A DNA stretch of 10,457 nt, from assembly GCA_017474705.1 (NCBI GenBank), contig JAFVHC010000241.1, positions 1 to 10,457 on the forward strand, given 5' to 3'. Shown here piece by piece: positions 7,001 to 10,457 of the stretch. Positions within the stretch are counted from its first letter, which is position 1. Each line of letters begins with the position of its first letter. The translations under genes and the position numbers were made by a program. The notes beneath the pieces are model-generated. The model had not been told where the DNA came from, searched no databases, and saw only the letters and a list, made by a program, of their open reading frames with translations. The DNA is from Bacillota bacterium. GTDB taxonomy: Bacteria; Bacillota; Clostridia; Lachnospirales; Bianqueaceae.

Positions 7001-7750
7001 ATGAAACATGAGACCATGTATGTGATCGGACGCAACGCAGTGCGCGAAGTGTTGGAATCCGGGCATGAGGTAGAGAAACTCCTGGTACTGTCTTCCGGCA
7101 GGGACGAAACACTGACAGCTCTTGTCAAATTGGCGAAGGAGCGTAAGATCCCGATCGAGTATCGTACCCGCGAAGAATTGAACAAGGTCCGTTCCGGCAA
7201 CCATCAGGGCATTATCGCGGCCTGCGCCGGTTATGGTTTCGTTGAGGTCGAGGATATCCTGGAGAACGCACGAGCACGTGGAGAAGCTCCCTTCATCCTG
7301 ATCCTGGAAAGCATCCAGGATCCGCACAATCTGGGGGCGATCATCCGTACGGCAGAGACAGCCGGCGTCCATGGCGTCATCATCGGTAAGAACCGGGCTG
7401 TAGGACTGACGTATGCGGTCGCGAAGACCGCCGCGGGTGCCCTGGAATACGTTCCAGTCGCGCAGGTGACCAATCTGGTGCGGACGATCGATCGATTGAA
7501 AAAAGAAGGACTGTGGGCAGTCTGTGCAGATATGGACGGAGAAATGATCTATGATGCGGACCTGACAGGACCGATCGCCCTGATCATCGGCGGCGAGCAT
7601 GAAGGTGTCGGTCGGTTGGTGAAGGAACACTGTGATCGTACCGTGCGCCTGCCGATGCAGGGTCATATCACGTCTCTGAATGCCTCCGTTGCCGCCGGCA
7701 TCAGTGTATATGAGATCGTCCGGCAGCGAAGGGGGGCAGGCAATGCCTAA
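7001..7750 (+). CDS. rlmB: 23S rRNA (guanosine-2'-O-)-methyltransferase RlmB (SpoU/TrmH family)
   Basis: A 249-residue SPOUT-class methyltransferase. It has an N-terminal substrate-binding domain (YVIGRNAVREVLES, 7-20; SGNHQGIIA, 65-73) and a C-terminal knotted catalytic domain. The three SpoU motifs are present: DPHNLGAIIRTAE (107-119, with conserved Asn110 and Arg116), IIGGEHEGVG (195-204) and RLPMQGHITSLNASVAAGI (216-234). RlmB uses S-adenosylmethionine to 2'-O-methylate G2251 (E. coli numbering) in the peptidyl-transferase loop. A tRNA-specific TrmH relative is less likely given the N-terminal domain and the mrnC neighbour. A strong AGGAGGT (6986-6992) sits 8 bases before ATG 7001. The last 8 bases overlap sigH. 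Confidence 0.93.
   Translation: MKHETMYVIGRNAVREVLESGHEVEKLLVLSSGRDETLTALVKLAKERKIPIEYRTREELNKVRSGNHQGIIAACAGYGFVEVEDILENARARGEAPFILILESIQDPHNLGAIIRTAETAGVHGVIIGKNRAVGLTYAVAKTAAGALEYVPVAQVTNLVRTIDRLKKEGLWAVCADMDGEMIYDADLTGPIALIIGGEHEGVGRLVKEHCDRTVRLPMQGHITSLNASVAAGISVYEIVRQRRGAGNA
7729..7736 (+). promoter_or_regulatory. Ribosome binding site fixing the sigH start
   Basis: AAGGGGGG lies 6 bases before ATG 7743, inside the end of rlmB. The same frame is open back to an ATG at 7680, but those 21 extra residues match no sigma-H N-terminus, so 7743 is preferred. Confidence 0.7.
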
Positions 7751-8369
7751 GCGCAGTGATGAGAGCCTGATCCGGGAGATCCAGGCGAATGGGCCGGCGG
7801 AAAGCCGCAAGATACTGGAAGAACTTTTCGTACGGTATAAAGATTTCGTGCGCACCCGGACCCATTCTTATTTTCTGGTCGGCGCTGATCGGGACGATCT
7901 GATCCAGGAGGGGATGATCGGCCTGTATAAAGCGGTATTGGATTACGATGCTTCCAGAGATTCTTCGTTCCGTTCGTTTGCGGACATCTGCGTACGCAGG
8001 CAGATCCTGACCGCCGTGCGCAACGCGAATCGCTTGAAGCATTATCCTTTGAATTCTTCCATTTCCCTGAACAGCACCGTGCAGGACGATGGAGAGGAGC
8101 AGGAATATACTTTGATGGATGTGCTGGCGGATAACCGCATCGTGGATCCGGAAACGATGTACGTCAGTGCGGAAGAGAAGCATCGGATCGAGATGCAGAT
8201 CGTAGAGACCTTGAGCCCTCTGGAAAAGCAGGTGCTGGATTTATATATCGAAGGATTGGATTATCAGCAGATCGCCCGGGTCCTGGAGCGTCCGCCGAAA
8301 TCGATCGATAACGCCCTGCAGCGGGCAAGACATAAAGTCTCCGGAATCGCCCGCATGGAGAAAGATTGA
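7743..8369 (+). CDS. sigH: RNA polymerase sigma-H-type (Spo0H-like) sigma factor
   Basis: A 208-residue sigma-70-family protein resembling Bacillus SigH, which directs transition-phase, competence and early sporulation genes. Region 2 is very well kept: SYFLVGADRDDLIQEGMIGLYKAV spans about 42-65 (core binding), then SSFRSFADICVRRQILTAVR spans about 74-93 (-10 recognition). YPLNSSISLN follows at 101-110. Region 4 is at about 153-200, with the helix-turn-helix DYQQIARVLERPPKSIDNAL contacting the -35. The linker has an acidic, poorly conserved stretch (QDDGEEQEY). Position after rlmB is the standard Firmicutes one, but yacP is missing. Sporulation cannot be inferred, since non-spore-formers also keep this gene. 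No clear terminator follows. Confidence 0.9.
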   Translation: MPKRSDESLIREIQANGPAESRKILEELFVRYKDFVRTRTHSYFLVGADRDDLIQEGMIGLYKAVLDYDASRDSSFRSFADICVRRQILTAVRNANRLKHYPLNSSISLNSTVQDDGEEQEYTLMDVLADNRIVDPETMYVSAEEKHRIEMQIVETLSPLEKQVLDLYIEGLDYQQIARVLERPPKSIDNALQRARHKVSGIARMEKD

Positions 8370-8401
8370 TCGTTTTTCCCTGAAACTGCTCATTTATCCC
8401 A

Positions 8402-8415
8402 CGGCACTTGTGCCG
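8402..8415. repeat. Perfect inverted repeat over the -35 region upstream of nfeD
   Basis: CGGCAC-TT-GTGCCG is a symmetric 6-base repeat with a 2-base centre. No T-run follows, so it is unlikely to be the sigH terminator. It overlaps the proposed -35 (8408-8413), the usual position for a repressor operator. Confidence 0.5.
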
Positions 8416-8436
8416 ACGGAAGGTCCGCGTTATACT
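8408..8436 (+). promoter_or_regulatory. Candidate promoter for the nfeD-SPFH gene pair
   Basis: TATACT (8431-8436, five of six -10 bases) is preceded at 17 bases by TTGTGC (8408-8413, only the first three -35 bases). It falls in the 109-base gap after sigH and the transcript would start near 8443. The inverted repeat at 8402-8415 covers the -35. Confidence 0.45.
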
Positions 8437-8460
8437 TGGATCATCATCAGATCGAGGGGA

Positions 8461-8466
8461 AGGAGG
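8461..8466 (+). promoter_or_regulatory. Ribosome binding site for the NfeD-like gene
   Basis: AGGAGG is a full consensus site, 12 bases before ATG 8479, a somewhat long spacing. The frame is open to GTG/TTG-type starts further up (from 8410), but only the ATG at 8479 follows this site and begins right at the first membrane helix. Confidence 0.6.
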
Positions 8467-8478
8467 GACCGATTTACG

Positions 8479-8925
8479 ATGCAGTGGTTATATATTTGGG
8501 TCGGTATCCTGGTAGCCGCGGTGATCATCGAGGCTTTCAGCATGCAATTGATGACGATCTGGTTTGCGATCGGCGCTATCTGCGCATGGATCGTTTCCGT
8601 TGTAGGAGGACCGGTATGGCTGCAATGGTGTGTGTTTGCCGGCGTATCCGTGCTTACTTTGATCCTCACACGTCCGATCGCGCTGAAATACCTGAATCCT
8701 AAACGCGAGCCCACCAATGCGGATGCCGTACCCGGAAAAGAGGGTATCGTCGTAGCTGAGATCCGTCCGATCGAAGGGATCGGCCAGATCAAAGTCGGCG
8801 GTCAGATCTGGTCAGCGAAGCCGGAAAACGGAACGGAAGTCGTTCCGGTCGGCACACGGGTGCAGGTCGTTCGCATCGAAGGAGTCAAAGCCGTCATACG
8901 CGTTTTGGAACAAAAAGAATCGTAA
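8479..8925 (+). CDS. NfeD-like membrane protein
   Basis: A 148-residue protein of the short NfeD (NfeD1b) type, without the serine-protease domain of long NfeD proteins. Three membrane segments are visible at about 5-20, 24-44 and 47-64. A soluble OB-fold-like beta domain follows at about 86-145, with the family pattern GQIKVGGQIWSA and PVGTRVQVVRIEG. NfeD proteins pair with SPFH/stomatin proteins in membrane microdomains, and the next gene is exactly that partner, 24 bases on. The exact biochemical role of the family is unsettled; scaffolding or membrane quality control is usually proposed. The gene begins a probable separate transcription unit with the SPFH gene. Confidence 0.88.
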   Translation: MQWLYIWVGILVAAVIIEAFSMQLMTIWFAIGAICAWIVSVVGGPVWLQWCVFAGVSVLTLILTRPIALKYLNPKREPTNADAVPGKEGIVVAEIRPIEGIGQIKVGGQIWSAKPENGTEVVPVGTRVQVVRIEGVKAVIRVLEQKES

Positions 8926-8949
8926 TCTAATGGTAAAGGAGATATTATT

Positions 8950-9888
8950 ATGAATCCTCTGTACATCATTATTGGTGTGATCGTTATCCTGGCACTGATC
9001 GTCGTCTGCAATTTCCGGATCGTGCCGCAGGCCAATGCCTACGTCATCGAACGTCTCGGCGCTTATAAACAGACCTGGGAAGTCGGACTGCATTTCCTGG
9101 TACCTTTCATCGACCGCGTCGAACGCAGAGTCAACCTGAAGGAACAGGTCGCGGATTTCCCGCCGCAGCCCGTTATCACCAAGGATAATGCAACGATCCA
9201 GATCGATACCGTTGTTTTCTTCCAGATCACGGACCCGAAGGCTTATACCTATGGTGTTGAGAAACCCATGATCGCGATCGGAAACCTGTCCGCCACGACC
9301 CTGCGTAACATCATCGGTGACCTGGAACTGGATGAGACCTTCACATCCCGTGACATCATCAATACCAAGATGCGTACCATCCTGGATGAGGCGACCGATC
9401 CGTGGGGCATCAAGGTCAACCGCGTGGAAGTCAAGAACATCATCCCGCCGGCGGAGATCCAGCAGGCCATGGAGAAGCAGATGAAGGCTGAGCGTGAGAA
9501 ACGTGAATCCATCCTGCGTGCGGAAGGTAACAAACAGTCCCAGATCCTGGTTGCTGAAGGTAAGAAAGAAGCGCAGATCCTGGAAGCTGAAGCTGAAAAA
9601 GAAGCAGCGATCCTGCGTGCGGACGCACAGCGTGCTGCGAAGATCCTGGAAGCGCAAGGTGAAGCTGAAGCGATCCTTAAGGTCCAGCAGGCAACAGCGG
9701 AAGGTATCCGCATGCTGAAAGAAGCCGGTCCGGACAGTGGCGTCATTTCTCTCAAGAGCCTGGACGCCTTCGCCAAAGCGGCCGACGGCAAAGCGACGAA
9801 GATCATCATTCCTTCCGAACTGCAGTCTCTGGCTGGTCTTGTGACTTCCGCCATCGAAGTCGCAAAACCGGTGGAGAAGAAAGACTGA
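8950..9888 (+). CDS. SPFH/band 7 (stomatin-like) membrane protein
   Basis: A 312-residue protein with one N-terminal membrane segment (about 4-20), then an SPFH/PHB domain (about 24-175). Conserved pieces are VPQANAYVIERLG (25-37), GLHFLVPFIDRV (46-57), ITKDNATIQID (76-86) and WGIKVNRVEVKNIIPP (152-167). A long charged Ala/Glu/Lys coiled coil follows at about 168-258. The C-terminal part (259-300) ends in a mildly hydrophobic patch. Such proteins form ring-like oligomers that organise membrane domains, and the protein is closest in build to QmcA/stomatin. AAAGGAG (8935-8941) lies 8 bases before ATG 8950. Nine of fifteen Arg codons are CGT, unlike the CGC/CGG/AGA mix of the neighbours, a hint of high expression. 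An intrinsic terminator follows. Confidence 0.93.
   Translation: MNPLYIIIGVIVILALIVVCNFRIVPQANAYVIERLGAYKQTWEVGLHFLVPFIDRVERRVNLKEQVADFPPQPVITKDNATIQIDTVVFFQITDPKAYTYGVEKPMIAIGNLSATTLRNIIGDLELDETFTSRDIINTKMRTILDEATDPWGIKVNRVEVKNIIPPAEIQQAMEKQMKAEREKRESILRAEGNKQSQILVAEGKKEAQILEAEAEKEAAILRADAQRAAKILEAQGEAEAILKVQQATAEGIRMLKEAGPDSGVISLKSLDAFAKAADGKATKIIIPSELQSLAGLVTSAIEVAKPVEKKD
9511..9675 (+). repeat. Five imperfect 33-base units encoding an 11-residue coiled-coil repeat
   Basis: Within the SPFH gene, Ile-Leu pairs recur exactly every 11 residues (188, 199, 210, 221, 232), each written ATCCTG and each followed by an (R/V/E)AxxxxxxA-type charged stretch. An 11-residue (hendecad) period fits the right-handed or straight coiled coils known from SPFH C-terminal regions. 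This is protein structure, not a mobile or regulatory repeat. Confidence 0.75.
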
Positions 9889-9906
9889 TCCTTTAAATCA
9901 AGAGAG

Positions 9907-9934
9907 AAGGGCCGGCATAAAAGCCGGCCTTTTT
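9907..9934 (+). terminator. Intrinsic (Rho-independent) terminator after the SPFH gene
   Basis: GGCCGGC (9910-9916) and GCCGGCC (9923-9929) form a perfect 7-pair GC stem around the loop ATAAAA, followed by TTTTT (9930-9934). AAG at 9907-9909 can lengthen the stem into the T-run. It lies 18 bases after the SPFH stop and ends the nfeD-SPFH unit. Confidence 0.93.
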
Positions 9935-9937
9935 AAG

Positions 9938-9966
9938 TTGATTTATTTGCATGGATGCGCTACAAT
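9938..9966 (+). promoter_or_regulatory. Sigma-A-type promoter for tadA
   Basis: TTGATT (9938-9943, four of six) and TACAAT (9961-9966, five of six) are separated by exactly 17 bases. The site sits just after the terminator and before tadA, with an expected start near 9973 and a leader of about 25 bases. Confidence 0.7.
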
Positions 9967-9997
9967 GGTTCTATATTATGCAAAGGAATCGTGGAAC

Positions 9998-10457
9998 ATG
10001 GATGATGCCGTATTTATGAAAGAAGCCCTTGTCGAAGCAGAAAAAGCCTTCGCACTGGGTGAAACGCCGATCGGCTGCGTCATCGTACAGGATGACGTAA
10101 TCATCGGGAGGGGGTACAACCGGCGCAATCAGGCCGGATGTGCGCTCTGCCATGCAGAGATCGATGCGATCCGAGAGGCAAGCGCTGTCGTCGGAGACTG
10201 GCGCCTGGATACCTGCACCATCTATATCACGCTGGAACCTTGTCCCATGTGTGCCGGAGCGATCGTGCAGGCGCGAATCCCGCGGGCAGTCATCGGGGCG
10301 ATGAATCCTAAGGCCGGCTGTGTCGGCTCCATCCTGGATCTGCTGCACGAACCCCGTTTCAACCACCAGGTGGAAACGGTGACAGGTGTCCTTGAAGATG
10401 AAAGCCGCAGGCTGATGCAGGATTTTTTCAAAGGATTAAGAGAAAGAGATAGAAAAC
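9998..10457 (+). CDS. tadA: tRNA-specific adenosine deaminase TadA (3' end outside window)
   Basis: The frame is open from ATG 9998 to the window edge, giving 153 residues with no stop; TadA is usually about 150-165, so only a few residues are missing. It converts adenosine 34 to inosine in tRNA-Arg(ACG), letting one tRNA read several Arg codons. The zinc site and catalytic residues are clear: HAE (52-54, with Glu54 as proton shuttle) and PCPMC (81-85, zinc ligands Cys82 and Cys85). Other family blocks are GETPIGCVIV (21-30), MNPKAGCVGS (102-111) and FNHQVETVTGVLEDE (121-135). AAAGGA (9982-9987) lies 10 bases before the start. A Cys-x2-Cys pair (48, 51) directly before the catalytic His is unusual. 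It has its own promoter after a terminator. Confidence 0.95.
   Translation, partial: MDDAVFMKEALVEAEKAFALGETPIGCVIVQDDVIIGRGYNRRNQAGCALCHAEIDAIREASAVVGDWRLDTCTIYITLEPCPMCAGAIVQARIPRAVIGAMNPKAGCVGSILDLLHEPRFNHQVETVTGVLEDESRRLMQDFFKGLRERDRK

Noticed and set aside
7680..7742. Upstream ATG extending sigH by 21 residues
   Set aside because: The extension lies inside rlmB, has no sigma-H similarity, and a strong ribosome binding site precedes ATG 7743.
6773..7855. Long minus-strand open frame of 360 codons
   Set aside because: It runs antisense across mrnC, rlmB and sigH, has no family motif and no ribosome binding site, and is explained by codon bias of the real + strand genes.
8370..8420. Terminator after sigH formed by the CGGCAC/GTGCCG stem
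   Set aside because: The T-run (8373-8377 region) lies before the stem, not after it, so the arrangement is wrong for an intrinsic terminator on the + strand.
8812..9657. Minus-strand open frame of 281 codons, rich in Phe/Leu/Asp repeats
   Set aside because: It is the antisense of the SPFH coiled coil; its repeats mirror the 33-base units of the real gene.
9511..9675. CRISPR-like or mobile tandem repeat
   Set aside because: The units are diverged, contiguous, in frame and encode a coiled coil; there are no spacers.
1..10457. tRNA, rRNA, insertion sequence, phage or defence genes
   Set aside because: I looked on both strands and saw no tRNA-like cloverleaf, transposase, integrase, terminal inverted repeats, or toxin, nuclease or defence-type gene cluster.

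Overview
The window looks like a housekeeping stretch of a Bacillota (Firmicutes) chromosome with medium GC (near half by eye, not counted). The main evidence is a run of Mini-RNase III (mrnC), RlmB and a sigma-H-type factor, a conserved Firmicutes neighbourhood, together with strong purine-rich Shine-Dalgarno sites, a TTG start and a classic intrinsic terminator. Isoleucine codons are mostly ATC and GATC is strikingly common. The exact family cannot be fixed from sequence alone; a gut Erysipelotrichia- or Clostridia-like bacterium is my guess. All genes recognised are on the + strand; the long minus-strand open frames are antisense shadows.

Layout. (1) 1-1411: the C-terminal end of a GNAT acetyltransferase, a complete second GNAT and an AlkD-like HEAT-repeat DNA alkylation-repair protein, packed head to tail. 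(2) 1412-1533: an intergenic gap with a candidate promoter and a small leader hairpin. (3) 1534-8369: six genes with gaps of 0-12 bases or overlaps, probably one transcript. They are a SUV3-type RNA helicase, an IlvD/Edd-family dehydratase broken by a -1 frameshift near 4800, a DUF2264 protein whose start overlaps the dehydratase stop, mrnC, rlmB and sigH. (4) 8370-9888: a promoter with a perfect inverted repeat over its -35, then an NfeD-like membrane protein and an SPFH/stomatin protein, the usual membrane-microdomain pair. (5) 9907-10457: an intrinsic terminator, a good sigma-A-type promoter and tadA, which runs off the window end.

How the genes fit together. The helicase, Mini-RNase III, RlmB and TadA all act on RNA or ribosome/tRNA maturation, and sigH is a regulator. 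The dehydratase and DUF2264 genes are the metabolic outsiders. Their coupling suggests a shared, probably sugar-acid or uronate-related, role (inference), and they sit where other Firmicutes usually carry cysS. yacP, normally between rlmB and sigH, is absent.

I found no mobile element, CRISPR array, tRNA or rRNA, and no clearly new defence-like system. The points most worth a second look are the frameshift, the dehydratase-DUF2264 pair in an RNA-processing operon, and the bacterial SUV3 helicase with a C-terminal four-cysteine module.
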